From Dawidia soli (GTDB taxonomy: Bacteria > Bacteroidota > Bacteroidia > Cytophagales > Cyclobacteriaceae), in NCBI RefSeq assembly GCF_018598185.1, contig NZ_JAHESC010000015.1, positions 1-64,000 on the forward strand: 64,000 nucleotides of DNA, in the 5' to 3' direction. Both the position numbers and the translations under genes were made by a program. The notes beneath the pieces are model-generated. The model ran no database searches and had not been told where the DNA came from. It saw only the letters and a list, made by a program, of their open reading frames with translations. Within the stretch, counting starts at the first letter, position 1, and each line of letters begins with the position of its first letter. Shown piece after piece: positions 35,237 to 45,112 of the stretch.

Positions 35237-36325
35237 CTAGAATTTGAGCGACGATTTGAAATCGCGTTCAATGCGCTTGCCGCGATCGTACCGTTCCTGC
35301 GCAAGCGTGAGCAGCCGGGTGATAAGCTTCGCGAAGCTCACACCGCGCTCTTTCCACATGACCGGGTACATGCTCGAGTTGGTAAAGCCCGGGATGGTGT
35401 TGATCTCGTTGACATATACCTTGCCCTTTTTGTCGAGGAACAGGTCGACGCGAGAGAAGTCTTCGCAGTTCAGCGCTTCGAACGCTTTAACAGAAGCCTT
35501 GCGGATCTTTTCGGCCACCGGCTTGGAAAGTTTGGCGGGCACGTCTATGCGTACGGCATCGGGGTCGACATACTTGGCGTCGAAAGTATAGAACTCGTAC
35601 TTGTCGCTGATCACCACCTCGCCCGGGTAAGACGCTTCCGGCGGATAATTGCCCAGGATGGCGCACTCGATCTCGCGGCCGGAGATATACTCTTCGACAA
35701 TTACTTCATTGTCATATTTGAAGGCGTCGTCAAGCGCCTGCTTAAAATCCTTTTGCGTTTTTACTTTCGACACGCCCACGGACGAGCCGAGGTTGGCCGC
35801 CTTTACCATGAAGGGGGCGCCAAGCTGTTTGGCGATTTTGCTGAAGGTAAACTTGTCTTTCTCGTCGTAGCGGAAGGTGAGGAAGTCCGTGACGGGCAGG
35901 CCGGCTTCTTTGAGCAGGCGCTTGGACACGATCTTGCTCATGGACATGGCCGAGCCGGTCACGCCCGTGCCGACCATGGGCAGGTCCATGGCTTTTACCA
36001 GGCCCTGAATGCTGCCGTCTTCACCGTCGGTGCCGTGCAGCACCGGGAAGACGATGTCGGCCTGAAAGCGTTTGCCGGTTTTGAGGATGATAAACTCGGG
36101 TTTGCCCGGGTTGAGAGAAAGTGCCAGTGCCTGGCCGTCTTTGGCGATGTCTTTGCTCACGCCGCTGGTCAGAAACCACTGTCCCTGCAGGTTGATACCG
36201 ATGGGAAGGGGCTCGTATCTGTTCTTGTCGATGTATTCAAAAATGTTGCGGGCTGAATTGATGGAGACGCCGTGCTCAACAGACCGGCCGCCATAGAGAA
36301 TGGCTACTTTCTTCTTTTTAGGCAT
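35237..36325 (-). CDS. ddl: D-alanine--D-alanine ligase
   Basis: 362 residues. N-terminal KVAILYGGRSVEHGVSI, the ATP-grasp core (PFMVKAANLGSSVGVSKVK), EYISGREIECAILG and the metal-binding DLFLDKKGKVYVNEINTIPGFT are all as in Ddl enzymes. It joins two D-Ala with ATP in the cytoplasm to make the dipeptide that ends peptidoglycan stems. GSSVGVSK marks the binding loop; nothing suggests a D-Ala-D-Lac (vancomycin-type) variant, though a residue-level comparison would be needed. First of three same-strand genes (ddl, PASTA, T9SS protein). Confidence 0.95.
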   Translation of the reverse strand: MPKKKKVAILYGGRSVEHGVSINSARNIFEYIDKNRYEPLPIGINLQGQWFLTSGVSKDIAKDGQALALSLNPGKPEFIILKTGKRFQADIVFPVLHGTDGEDGSIQGLVKAMDLPMVGTGVTGSAMSMSKIVSKRLLKEAGLPVTDFLTFRYDEKDKFTFSKIAKQLGAPFMVKAANLGSSVGVSKVKTQKDFKQALDDAFKYDNEVIVEEYISGREIECAILGNYPPEASYPGEVVISDKYEFYTFDAKYVDPDAVRIDVPAKLSKPVAEKIRKASVKAFEALNCEDFSRVDLFLDKKGKVYVNEINTIPGFTNSSMYPVMWKERGVSFAKLITRLLTLAQERYDRGKRIERDFKSSLKF

Positions 36326-36427
36326 TCAAAAAATGTTTATTGCCGAAAGATAATGAAACCCTGCGCATTATGGCTCACCGAAAGCCGGAACCGGCAGTTT
36401 TCTCGCCTTTTTGCCGGGCTACGGGGG

Positions 36428-38602
36428 CTATTGGCCGCTCCGCACAAAACGGGTGGTCCACACCTGGCTGGAGGTACGGACACGCACCACGTATACGCCT
36501 GGTCGGAGGGTATCTACCGGCACTGCATAATCCTGGTTGCGGGCATCGGCCAACGATTCCTGACGCACCAGTTTGCCCAGGGCGTCGACCACTTCAATGG
36601 AGGCATTGGTGGCATCCTGGAAGTTGAAGGCGATGTAGAAATTGTCGCTGGCAGGGTTGGGGTACAGCGTGAACGGCTGCGGCACGAAGAAGTTGATGTT
36701 GTCGAGGTAGAAGTTGTTGCCGTTGCCGTTGGTAAAGACAAAGGCCAGACGCACGTTTTCTTGTCCGGCGTAGGCGTCGAGGTTAACCCACAGGGTACTC
36801 CAGTCGCCGGCCGCCGTGGGGGCCCAGGCTGTCGCTCGGATTTCAGCGGTGGCCAGCAGTATATCTGTCAGCGCGGTAAACGTCGTACCACAATCCGAAG
36901 ACGCCATGACGGTTACGTAGTCGGCCTGCGCTGTGCCGCGACGCCGATACGACCAGTCAAAGAATAGCGTGGCCCTCGCGGTATGCGAAAAGTCCATGAC
37001 CGGGCTGACATACCACGCCCGGTCTGACAGCAGCGCGTTGTTGTAGGCATTGAAATAGACCGCGCCGTTGTCGGTAGCGTCGGCGGCGTTACTGTTGGAG
37101 GTTTTAACGTACTCCCAATTGTGGTCGCTGCCGGAGTTTGCAAAGGTCCAGCCGGTATCGGGCAGATCGTCGAAATTCACCCGCATGGGAATGCTGCCGG
37201 TGGTCTCGTCCCAGAAGGTCTTTTGCGACAGGCTGTTGTTGTACGGATCTTCATCGTCCACGCCGTTGGGCTCGGTCAGCTCAAAGTATAATTCATTTTC
37301 GCGCAGGGTGAGCGTGAGGCCCGATACGGTCACATCCATTTGCGCGCCGGTGGCCAGGTTCAGGCCGGTGAACGAGCGGATGATGGGCGTGCCGTCATTG
37401 ACGCTGTATAACAGGTTAAAGGATGTCAGAGGTTCTGTGCCGCGGTTGGTAATGCGCAGTGTAGGGGTGGGGGTGGCATCGCACGAGATGGTGGGCAGGT
37501 CGACTATGGCTGTCAACGCCACGTTGTTCGGCACGGGGTTGGGTTCGAGCAGCGCATGCGATGAGAGCAGTGACTTGCGCCGCGGGCTGTTTTCCAGCAC
37601 CGTGACCATGCGGCCGATCTGCCCCTGTGTGAACAGGTTCATGCAGGCATCGTCGGTATAGTCCATGTAGTTCTGAAACATGGGCGCTTCGCCGTTGCAC
37701 CACCTGGCCGTGGGTGACAGCGGGTGGCTGGGGCAGTTGTATGTCTCGGTGCGTTGCGGCGGGGTGTCCGCCACGTAGTCGGTGCCGCCGCAGTTATCGA
37801 TGTCGCCCCAGATATGCCGCAGGCCCAGAAAGTGGCCCACCTCGTGGGTGGCGGTACGGCCGCGGTTATACTTCGGGTCGAGCCCGGCAAACGTGCCGTA
37901 GCCTTCGAACGACGAGCCAAAGTCGGTATAGCTGAACACGGCACCGTCGGTGCTCGCCAGCTCACCCTGGTACTCTTCCAGGCCGGGCAGGTCGGAGACC
38001 GGAAACTGCGCATAGCCCAGGTACCCCGACAGGCGGCACACCCAGATGTTGAGGTAGTCTTCCGACGGCCAGAAGCTTTGCGCTTTCAGCTGGCTGTTGT
38101 CGTTGATCGTCCAGGTGGACTTCGAACCCTTTACACGCACGATGCCGTTGGTGGGAAGGCCCTCGGGCGTTTGACGCGCCAGGACAAACTCCACGGCGAT
38201 GCTGCCGGCCACGCCGGCAAAATCCGCCGGAGTCTGGTCGGCATCGGTATTCTGGCGATTATAGTCTTTGTTGAGCACGGCGATCTGCGAAAGGACCTGC
38301 TCGTCGGAGATGTTACTGCCGACACCCTCGGGCTCGCCGTTGTGAACGATGTGTACGACGACGGGGATGTGATAGGTAGACGCCTCTGTGCGCAGGGTGG
38401 AGCGCTGTTTAGTCTTGCGCTGCAGCCACGACTCGAAGTCGCGTTTCTCCGGAAGCTTCTTTTCCAGGACCAGCTTTTGCTCATACTCCACCGTGGCGCA
38501 GCGTTGCTGTGCCTGGAGATCGAATGTAAAAAACACAAGGAGGAGGCAACCGAACGATGTCGACCACCTGAGGCAGGATTGTAATACGGGTAAGGCCTTC
38601 AC
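36428..38602 (-). CDS. M43-family (pappalysin-like) zinc metalloprotease with T9SS domain
   Basis: 724 residues. Signal peptide ~1-32 (FGCLLLVFFTFDLQAQ). The metzincin motif HEVGHFLGLRH is at 253-263, and MDYTDDACMNLF is the Met-turn region typical of M43 (cytophagalysin/ulilysin). A CARDB-like beta domain follows (~345-450), then a carbohydrate-binding-like jelly roll and a type A T9SS sorting domain (FTLYPNPASDNFYIAF). It is exported, moved through the outer membrane by T9SS, and expected to degrade extracellular protein. Single transcription unit. Confidence 0.92.
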   Translation of the reverse strand: MKALPVLQSCLRWSTSFGCLLLVFFTFDLQAQQRCATVEYEQKLVLEKKLPEKRDFESWLQRKTKQRSTLRTEASTYHIPVVVHIVHNGEPEGVGSNISDEQVLSQIAVLNKDYNRQNTDADQTPADFAGVAGSIAVEFVLARQTPEGLPTNGIVRVKGSKSTWTINDNSQLKAQSFWPSEDYLNIWVCRLSGYLGYAQFPVSDLPGLEEYQGELASTDGAVFSYTDFGSSFEGYGTFAGLDPKYNRGRTATHEVGHFLGLRHIWGDIDNCGGTDYVADTPPQRTETYNCPSHPLSPTARWCNGEAPMFQNYMDYTDDACMNLFTQGQIGRMVTVLENSPRRKSLLSSHALLEPNPVPNNVALTAIVDLPTISCDATPTPTLRITNRGTEPLTSFNLLYSVNDGTPIIRSFTGLNLATGAQMDVTVSGLTLTLRENELYFELTEPNGVDDEDPYNNSLSQKTFWDETTGSIPMRVNFDDLPDTGWTFANSGSDHNWEYVKTSNSNAADATDNGAVYFNAYNNALLSDRAWYVSPVMDFSHTARATLFFDWSYRRRGTAQADYVTVMASSDCGTTFTALTDILLATAEIRATAWAPTAAGDWSTLWVNLDAYAGQENVRLAFVFTNGNGNNFYLDNINFFVPQPFTLYPNPASDNFYIAFNFQDATNASIEVVDALGKLVRQESLADARNQDYAVPVDTLRPGVYVVRVRTSSQVWTTRFVRSGQ

Positions 38603-38756
38603 AGAGTTAAGCGTTCAGCAACGTGCCATTGTTAATGGTTACAAGATACTAAGAGTAACCCGAACGGCCGATGCCGGAGCCGGATAGTTGACCGGAAATT
38701 AGACGACCGGCGTCTTTTCTGCTACGGCTGAAAAAGGGAGCGGGACGCGCGCAGGA

Positions 38757-39017
38757 TCAGTGTCCGACGGGCGTGAGGTTGATCACCTTGATCGAACGCA
38801 CTTCGGGCACGGCTTTGCGAATGGCTTCTTCCACCCCGGCTTTAAATGTCATGGTAGACATGGGGCAGCTGCCGCAGGCACCGATAAACTCCAATTGAAC
38901 CTCGTGGTCTTCGGTGACCTGGTGGATCTTCACGTTGCCGCCATCCGCCTCCAGGTAGGGACGAATGGAATTCAGAGAATCTTCAATCTTTTGGGTGAGG
39001 TCGCTAATGGTATTCAT
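38757..39017 (-). CDS. NifU C-terminal-domain Fe-S scaffold protein
   Basis: 86 residues from the ATG at 39017 (a longer frame to 39080 adds 21 residues that do not fit the family). The motif C48-GS-C51 in GACGSCPMSTMTFK binds a Fe-S cluster at a dimer interface; EADGGNVKI is the usual preceding strand. It passes clusters to apoproteins in the cytoplasm. It is 52 bases from the Mrp gene, also a Fe-S cluster carrier, on the same strand, so the pair likely acts together. Confidence 0.93.
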   Translation of the reverse strand: MNTISDLTQKIEDSLNSIRPYLEADGGNVKIHQVTEDHEVQLEFIGACGSCPMSTMTFKAGVEEAIRKAVPEVRSIKVINLTPVGH

Positions 39018-39069
39018 CGGGTTGTTTGTTCTGCCTGCTGGATGATGTAAAGGTACTACTTTCGTGCGG

Positions 39070-40161
39070 TTATCCTGCAACTTCCGTCAGTTGCGTAGGC
39101 TGGCCGGCATTGCGGATGGCCACCTGGCGCGCCAGCGTTTCCGCCAGCGTCTGGAAGGCTTCCGCCATCGGCCCGTCTTTCAGGGCCGCGGGCAGGCCGC
39201 TGTCGCCGCTTTCGCGGATGCCCTGCACCAGGGGAATCTGCCCTAACAGAGGAACCTGATATTGCGCCGCTAAGTTCTTGCCGCCGTCTTTTCCGAAGAT
39301 ATAATATTTGTTATCGGGCAGCTCTTCGGGCGTGAAGTAGGCCATGTTCTCGATAATGCCCAGGATCGGCACATTGATCTGCGGCTGTTTGAACATGCCG
39401 ATGCCCTTTTTCACGTCGGCCAGGGCCACTTTTTGCGGGGTGGTCACGATCACGGCGCCGGTCACGGGCACGGTCTGCACCATGGTGAGGTGAATGTCGC
39501 TGGTGCCGGGAGGGAGGTCGATGAGGAGGTAGTCCAGGTCGCCCCAGTCGGCGTCGCTGAAGAACTGCTTCAGCGCGGAGCTGGCCATCGGGCCGCGCCA
39601 CACCACGGCGCTATCGGGCGGTGCCAGAAAGCCGATCGAGATCAGCTTTACACCGTATTGCTCAATGGGAATGATGATGTTGCGGCCGTTGACCTGTTTC
39701 ACCGCGGGCTGTTCGTGCTCGCAGTTGAACATGGTGGGCACCGAAGGGCCGTAGATGTCGGCATCGATCAGGCCCACCTTGGCGCCGGCCCTGGCCAGCG
39801 ACACGGCCAGGTTGGACGTGACGGTAGATTTGCCCACGCCCCCTTTGCCCGAGGCGACCGCAATGATATTTTTTACCCCCGGCAGCAGCGGCGCGTTGTC
39901 GCGCAGCGTGGTGACGGACGCGGTCATGGTGATGTCGAGGGCAACGTCCGGGCCGATCACGGCTTCTACGGCGTCCACACAGTCCTGGCGGATCTTTTCT
40001 TTCAGCGGACAGGCCGGCGTGGTCAATACCACCGTAAAGCTCACCTTGCGGGGATCGACTTTCAGGTCTTTAATCATGCCCAGGCTTACCAGGTCGCGTT
40101 TCAGGTCGGGATCGTCTACCGTCGAAAGGGCTTTTAAAATATCGGATTGGGAAAAACTCAT
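39070..40161 (-). CDS. Mrp/NBP35-family ATP-binding Fe-S carrier protein
   Basis: 363 residues. N-terminal DUF59/MIP18 domain (~1-90), then a deviant-Walker P-loop GKGGVGKS (105-112) and DIYGPSVPTM, LIDLPPGTSDIHL of the MinD/Mrp fold. It loads Fe-S clusters onto targets in an ATP-dependent way. The CxxC that bridges the cluster in many Mrp/Nbp35 proteins is not present in the region after IENMAYF (which reads TPEELPDNKYYIFG), so a different ligand set or a changed role is possible. Next to the NifU-like gene, with which it probably forms an operon. Confidence 0.93.
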   Translation of the reverse strand: MSFSQSDILKALSTVDDPDLKRDLVSLGMIKDLKVDPRKVSFTVVLTTPACPLKEKIRQDCVDAVEAVIGPDVALDITMTASVTTLRDNAPLLPGVKNIIAVASGKGGVGKSTVTSNLAVSLARAGAKVGLIDADIYGPSVPTMFNCEHEQPAVKQVNGRNIIIPIEQYGVKLISIGFLAPPDSAVVWRGPMASSALKQFFSDADWGDLDYLLIDLPPGTSDIHLTMVQTVPVTGAVIVTTPQKVALADVKKGIGMFKQPQINVPILGIIENMAYFTPEELPDNKYYIFGKDGGKNLAAQYQVPLLGQIPLVQGIRESGDSGLPAALKDGPMAEAFQTLAETLARQVAIRNAGQPTQLTEVAG

Positions 40162-40261
40162 GTCTGTGGAAACAGCTAAATCATCAAAAAAGTCTCAAAA
40201 CCGCCGCAAATTAGTACGAAAATTGTTTTCCCCGACGGGCGCCCCTTGAATCATTGATTAG

Positions 40262-40269
40262 TATCTTTG
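40262..40269 (+). promoter_or_regulatory. Candidate -7 promoter element TATCTTTG before dnaG
   Basis: Full match to TAnnTTTG, 52 bases upstream of the dnaG ATG. The nearest TTG (40246) is too close to serve as a standard -33 box, so the assignment rests on the -7 element alone. Confidence 0.35.
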
Positions 40270-40321
40270 ACCCCGGCCTCGCTTCACCCAATTTTCTACA
40301 GGCCGGAGCGAACCGACCAGC

Positions 40322-42268
40322 ATGATCAGCCGTGAAACGATAGACGAGATCCGGAGCAAACTGGATATTGTGGATGTGGTGGGCGATTTTGTCACCCTGA
40401 AACGTTCGGGACAGAACTACAAGGCCAAAAGCCCGTTCTCGAACGAGAAGACCCCGTCGTTTTACGTCGTTCCTTCCAAAGGCATCTTTAAAGACTTCAG
40501 CAGCGGCAAAGGCGGCGATGCCATCACGTTCGTGATGGAGCACGAGGGCATGAGCTATGTGGAGACCCTCCGCTACCTGGCCAAGCGCTACAACATCGAC
40601 CTGAAGGAAGACCACCAGCGGACGGCCGAAGAACAATCGCAATACACCGAGCGCGACAGCCTCTACGGGCTCATGAACTACGCCAAGGACCAGTTCAAGG
40701 ACCTGCTGTTCAACACCGACGACGGCCGCGGCATCGGCCTGAGCTACTTCCGCGAACGCGGCTTCAACGACCGCACCATTGAAAAATTCGAGCTGGGCTA
40801 CACCCTCGACCAGTGGGACTACCTCAGCAAAAAGGCGCTCGGCATTGGCTATACCAGCGACCTGCTGGCGAAAGCAGGGCTCATTGTGGTGCGCGACGAC
40901 GGCCGTTCCTACGACCGCTTCCGCGGACGCGTCATCTTTCCGGTACACAACCTGTCGGGAAAGGTCATTGCTTTTGGCGCACGCATCCTTACCAAAGACA
41001 AAGATCAGCCCAAGTATATCAACTCGCCGGAGACGGACATCTACCACAAAAGCCACGTGCTCTATGGAATGTACCAGGCGAAGAATGCCATCCGTCGTGA
41101 AGACTTCTGCTACATCGTAGAGGGCTATACGGACGTGATGTCGATGCACCAGGCGGGTATCGACAACGTGGTGGCCTCGTCGGGCACGGCGTTCACCGAA
41201 GAGCAGGTCAAGTTGATCCGCCGCTTTTCGGAGAACGTGACCGTGATGTTTGACGGCGACGCGGCGGGCATCAAAGCGGCGCTGCGCGGCATCGACCTGG
41301 TGCTGAAGGGCGGTCTCAACGTGCGCGTGGTATTGCTGCCCGACGGCGACGACCCCGACAGCTTCTCGCGCAAGATGCCCGAGACGGAGCTGAAGCAGTA
41401 CCTGAAGGAGCACGCCAAGGACTTTATCTCGTTCAAGATCGACCTGCTGGCCCAGGAATCGGGGCACGACCCGATCCGCCGCGCCGAGGCGATCCGCGAG
41501 ATCGTCACCAGCATTTCGCTCATACCCGACCCCATCAAACGGTCGGTCTACATACAGGAGACCAGCACGCTGCTGAAGATCCAGGAGGCTGTCCTCCAGA
41601 CCGAGCTGAACAAGATCACGTTAACGGAACGGGCGAAGACAACGCCGGCCGAGAAAGGCCGCAACCGGAATATGCCGGGGCCACCGCCCGACGACGTGCC
41701 GCCGGTGTTCGTACCCGGCGAAGACGAGCCGGTGTCCACCACCAGCATCGCCGCCAGGATCGAACGCCTGGAACGCGAGACTGTGCGCATGTTGGTATGT
41801 TATGCAGACGAGGCTTTTGAGCCTGAAGTACGGGTTATCGATTATATGATGGCCGAGCTGGAAGACGTCGAATTTGAAAACTATATCTATAAAGAGATCT
41901 TTACCGCGTTCCTGGAAAACTACCGCAACGGCGAGGTGATCGACCCGATGTATTTTATGGAACACGGCACGTCTGATATAAAAAACATCGTGGCCGAGCT
42001 GACCACCCGTCGCCACGAAGCCAGCAAAGGGTGGAATGCCGAGAGCATTTTCTTTCCGGATGAAAAGGAAATCGTTCACGACGCAGTATATTCCTGTGTC
42101 ATCCGATTAAAGCTTTATAAAGTGCAGGGGATGATGGAAGGTAAAGTGCAGGACATGAAGCAGGCAAAAACAGACGAAGAATTCGAAGAGCATTTCACCA
42201 TTTTTGAACAGCTCAAAGGCGCTGAAAAAGACCTGGCGGCCGTGCTGGGTATTGTTTTCTCGAGCTAA
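40322..42268 (+). CDS. dnaG: DNA primase, zinc-ligand-deficient variant
   Basis: 648 residues. The N-terminal domain has the primase frame (ETIDEIRSKLDIVDVVGDFV; NEKTPSFYVVPSKGIF; GKGGDAITF), but all four zinc ligands are replaced: CPFH is S37-P-F-S40 and CFGC is D58-F-S-S61. The TOPRIM core is intact (YIVEGYTDVMSM; VTVMFDGDAAGIKAAL), followed by the C-terminal helical DnaB-binding region. It makes RNA primers for replication in the cytoplasm. Loss of the ligands means the DNA-recognition ribbon must fold without zinc. Core-gene codon use and no nearby second primase suggest it is the functional copy. Confidence 0.95.
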   Translation: MISRETIDEIRSKLDIVDVVGDFVTLKRSGQNYKAKSPFSNEKTPSFYVVPSKGIFKDFSSGKGGDAITFVMEHEGMSYVETLRYLAKRYNIDLKEDHQRTAEEQSQYTERDSLYGLMNYAKDQFKDLLFNTDDGRGIGLSYFRERGFNDRTIEKFELGYTLDQWDYLSKKALGIGYTSDLLAKAGLIVVRDDGRSYDRFRGRVIFPVHNLSGKVIAFGARILTKDKDQPKYINSPETDIYHKSHVLYGMYQAKNAIRREDFCYIVEGYTDVMSMHQAGIDNVVASSGTAFTEEQVKLIRRFSENVTVMFDGDAAGIKAALRGIDLVLKGGLNVRVVLLPDGDDPDSFSRKMPETELKQYLKEHAKDFISFKIDLLAQESGHDPIRRAEAIREIVTSISLIPDPIKRSVYIQETSTLLKIQEAVLQTELNKITLTERAKTTPAEKGRNRNMPGPPPDDVPPVFVPGEDEPVSTTSIAARIERLERETVRMLVCYADEAFEPEVRVIDYMMAELEDVEFENYIYKEIFTAFLENYRNGEVIDPMYFMEHGTSDIKNIVAELTTRRHEASKGWNAESIFFPDEKEIVHDAVYSCVIRLKLYKVQGMMEGKVQDMKQAKTDEEFEEHFTIFEQLKGAEKDLAAVLGIVFSS

Positions 42269-42322
42269 CGGAACAGACCTATATAATTTTTTGTTCACCA
42301 CCTACAAGTACGGGATTTTGTT

Positions 42323-43549
42323 ATGAACCAGATCAAACTGAACACGATCGAAGAGGCACTGGAAGAGATCAAGAACGGGAAAGTGATTATCGTGGTAGAC
42401 GACGAAGATCGTGAGAACGAGGGCGACTTTATCTGTGCGGCGGAGTGTGTAACGCCGGAGATCATAAACTTTATGGCCACCCACGGCCGCGGCCTGATCT
42501 GCGCGCCGCTGATCGAAGACCGCTGCGAAGAGCTGGGGCTGGACCTGATGGTGGGTAAGAACACCGCGGCGTTCGAAACACCCTTTACGGTGTCGGTCGA
42601 TCTGATCGGCCACGGTTGCACCACCGGCATTTCCGCGCACGACCGGTTCAAAACCATCCGTGCCCTGGTGGACCCGGAAACAAAACCCGAAGAGCTGGGC
42701 AAACCCGGCCACATCTTTCCGCTGCGGGCCAAACGCGGCGGCGTGCTGCGGCGCAGTGGCCATACCGAGGCGGCCATCGACTTTGCCCGCCTGGCGGGGT
42801 TTAAACCGGCCGGTGTACTGGTCGAGATCATGAACGAAGACGGCACCATGGCGCGCCTGCCCGACCTGGTAAAGGTGGCGGAGCGCTTTAAGCTCAAGCT
42901 GGTGTCGATCAAAGATCTCATTGAATACCGCCTGCAGCAGGAGTCGCTCATCCGCCGCGAGATCGAAGTAGACATGCCCACCGAGCACGGGCACTTCCGC
43001 CTGGTGGCATTCGAGCAGACCAACACCCAGGACGTACACATGGCCCTGGTAAAAGGCACCTGGGAAAAAGACGAGCCCGTGCTGGTGCGCGTGCACTCGT
43101 CGTGCGTTACGGGCGATATCTTCGGCTCGTGCCGCTGCGACTGCGGACCACAGTTACACCGGGCCATGGAAATTGTGGAGCAAGAGGGAAAAGGCGTGGT
43201 GCTGTACATGAAGCAGGAGGGGCGGGGCATCGGCCTGCTCAACAAGCTGAAGGCATACAAGCTGCAGGAGCAGGGGCTCGACACGGTAGAGGCCAACCTG
43301 CAGCTGGGCTTTGACATGGACGAACGCGACTATGGCGTTGGCGCCCAGATTCTTCGCAGCCTGAACATCACCAAGATCAGGCTCATCACCAATAATCCGA
43401 AGAAAAGGGTTGGACTAATGGGCTATGGTCTGGAAATTGTGGATAATGTTCCGATCGAAATTGTACCCAATCCGCACAATGAACGTTATTTGTTAACGAA
43501 GCGTGACAAGCTCGGACATACTATATTGAGGACATCAAAAACTAAATGA
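42323..43549 (+). CDS. ribBA: Bifunctional 3,4-dihydroxy-2-butanone-4-phosphate synthase / GTP cyclohydrolase II
   Basis: 408 residues. Residues ~1-200: RibB ([41 protein letters not shown]). Residues ~205-400: RibA with zinc cysteines in [18 protein letters not shown] and [13 protein letters not shown]. It makes the two entry substrates of riboflavin synthesis from ribulose-5-phosphate and GTP. I looked for an FMN riboswitch in the 54 bases upstream and saw none. Its stop overlaps the start of the next gene (ATGA). Confidence 0.97.
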   Translation: MNQIKLNTIEEALEEIKNGKVIIVVDDEDRENEGDFICAAECVTPEIINFMATHGRGLICAPLIEDRCEELGLDLMVGKNTAAFETPFTVSVDLIGHGCTTGISAHDRFKTIRALVDPETKPEELGKPGHIFPLRAKRGGVLRRSGHTEAAIDFARLAGFKPAGVLVEIMNEDGTMARLPDLVKVAERFKLKLVSIKDLIEYRLQQESLIRREIEVDMPTEHGHFRLVAFEQTNTQDVHMALVKGTWEKDEPVLVRVHSSCVTGDIFGSCRCDCGPQLHRAMEIVEQEGKGVVLYMKQEGRGIGLLNKLKAYKLQEQGLDTVEANLQLGFDMDERDYGVGAQILRSLNITKIRLITNNPKKRVGLMGYGLEIVDNVPIEIVPNPHNERYLLTKRDKLGHTILRTSKTK

Positions 43550-44220
43550 CAGGAAAACGATCACCGGCCAGCCTCCTTCCGAAAAGACCGGCACCCCGTG
43601 CCGCCCGGCTGACGCGTGTCGTTCCCGTATTGATGCTGCTCTGCGCCTGGTCGGGCGTACGCGCCCAGGAGTGGCCCTTTGAGCTGTGGCACGAAGGCAA
43701 GATCGTGCTGCTGGAGGGCGATACGCTGCGGGGGCTTGTGAAATACGATCTGCAGCAGGATGTGCTGCAATACAACGGTGCCAGTGGCCAGAAAGTAGTG
43801 GCCTACTCCGCCCGGAAGGTCCTCTTCTTCGAGATCTTTGATAACACGGTGCATCGCTACCGTCAGTTCTTTGCCCTGCCTTTTAATACACCCGCGGGCT
43901 ACAAGTCGGCGGTGTTCTTTGAGCTGCTCGAAGAAGGCAAGATGACACTGCTCGCCCGCGAGGCACTGGAGTACCGCACCTACAACAACCCGTACTCGTA
44001 CTATGCGTCGTCCCGCCTGGTGCTGGTCTACAAATACTTCTTCATGGACGACAACGGTAAGATCGAAGAGTTTACCGGCGACAAACGCGACCTGCTGGAC
44101 CTGATGGGAAAAAATGCAGACGACGTGGAGAAATATATCAAGACGAACCGGCTGAAAGTGGACGAAAAGTACGACTTTGCCAAAATAATAGCCTATTACA
44201 ATTCACTATACGGCACCTAG
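43546..44220 (+). CDS. Exported conserved protein of unknown function
   Basis: 224 residues. A basic N-terminus and hydrophobic stretch ([17 protein letters not shown]) form a signal peptide, with cleavage after VRAQ. The mature part has the strand-rich start [22 protein letters not shown], then [15 protein letters not shown] and the charged tail [17 protein letters not shown]. It resembles many Bacteroidota 'GLI..D' exported proteins, but I cannot name a family. Translationally coupled to ribBA by a 4-base overlap and 15 bases before surE. No link to riboflavin synthesis is apparent. Confidence 0.75.
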   Translation: MTGKRSPASLLPKRPAPRAARLTRVVPVLMLLCAWSGVRAQEWPFELWHEGKIVLLEGDTLRGLVKYDLQQDVLQYNGASGQKVVAYSARKVLFFEIFDNTVHRYRQFFALPFNTPAGYKSAVFFELLEEGKMTLLAREALEYRTYNNPYSYYASSRLVLVYKYFFMDDNGKIEEFTGDKRDLLDLMGKNADDVEKYIKTNRLKVDEKYDFAKIIAYYNSLYGT

Positions 44221-44235
44221 CCGACACGATTTCGC

Positions 44236-45084
44236 ATGAGCAACGCCAAGCCCCTTATCCTGGTTTCGAACGACGACGGTATCACTTCCAAAGGCATCCT
44301 GACCCTGGTCAATGTCATGAAACGGATCGGCGATGTGCTGGTGGTAGCCCCCAACAGTCCGCAGTCGGGCATGGGCCACGCCATTACGGTAGGGGAGTCG
44401 CTGCGACTTGAGGAGAACTTCATCTTTGAAGACGTGCAGGCCTTTGAGTGCTCGGGCACCCCGGCGGATTGTGTAAAGATGGCGCGTCACTTTGTATTGA
44501 AGGGCCAGCGTCAGCCCGACGTTGTCGTCAGCGGTGTGAACCACGGCAGCAACACGTCCATCAGCGTGTTGTATTCCGGCACGATGTCGGCGGCGATCGA
44601 AGGAGCCATCGAGGGCACGCCGGCGATCGGGTTCTCACTGTGTGACTATTCGCACGATGCCGATTTCTCGCATACCGAAGCGTATATCGAAAAGATCACC
44701 CGCGAGGTGCTGGCCAAAGGCCTGCCCAAGGGAGTGGCGCTGAACGTCAACTTTCCGCCCGCGAGCCAGGGACCGATCCAGGGCATCCGCATCTGCCGCC
44801 AGGCCAATGCCAAGTGGGTGGAGGAGTTCGACCAGCGCTTTGATCCCAACGGCCGCCGCTACTTCTGGATGGTCGGCGCGTTCGTAAACTTTGACAAAGG
44901 CGAAGACAACGACGAGTGGGCTATTGCCAACAACTATGTATCGGTTGTACCGTGCCAGTTCGACCTGACGGCCCACACGGCCATACCGTTGCTCAACCAG
45001 GACTGGAGCATTCTCGACCGCGCCGACAGCGCTCACCCCGAGGTGAGCGAATACCGCATTCCGGGCAAGGAAGACCGGGCTTGA
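44236..45084 (+). CDS. surE: 5'/3'-nucleotidase SurE
   Basis: 282 residues. The metal site LVSNDDGI is near residue 10, VVAPNSPQSGMGHAIT follows, then SGVNHGSNTSISVLYSGTMSAAIEG. SurE removes phosphate from nucleoside 5'- and 3'-monophosphates and is linked to stationary-phase survival. Cytoplasmic. Last gene of the ribBA unit; it converges on the toxin-like gene 28 bases away. Confidence 0.96.
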   Translation: MSNAKPLILVSNDDGITSKGILTLVNVMKRIGDVLVVAPNSPQSGMGHAITVGESLRLEENFIFEDVQAFECSGTPADCVKMARHFVLKGQRQPDVVVSGVNHGSNTSISVLYSGTMSAAIEGAIEGTPAIGFSLCDYSHDADFSHTEAYIEKITREVLAKGLPKGVALNVNFPPASQGPIQGIRICRQANAKWVEEFDQRFDPNGRRYFWMVGAFVNFDKGEDNDEWAIANNYVSVVPCQFDLTAHTAIPLLNQDWSILDRADSAHPEVSEYRIPGKEDRA

Positions 45085-45112
45085 GGCAGCATGGGTGTGA
45101 GCGAAGAAAGGG

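Noticed and set aside
42269-42322. FMN riboswitch upstream of ribBA
   Set aside because: Only 54 bases of AT-rich sequence; none of the conserved RFN stems can be found.
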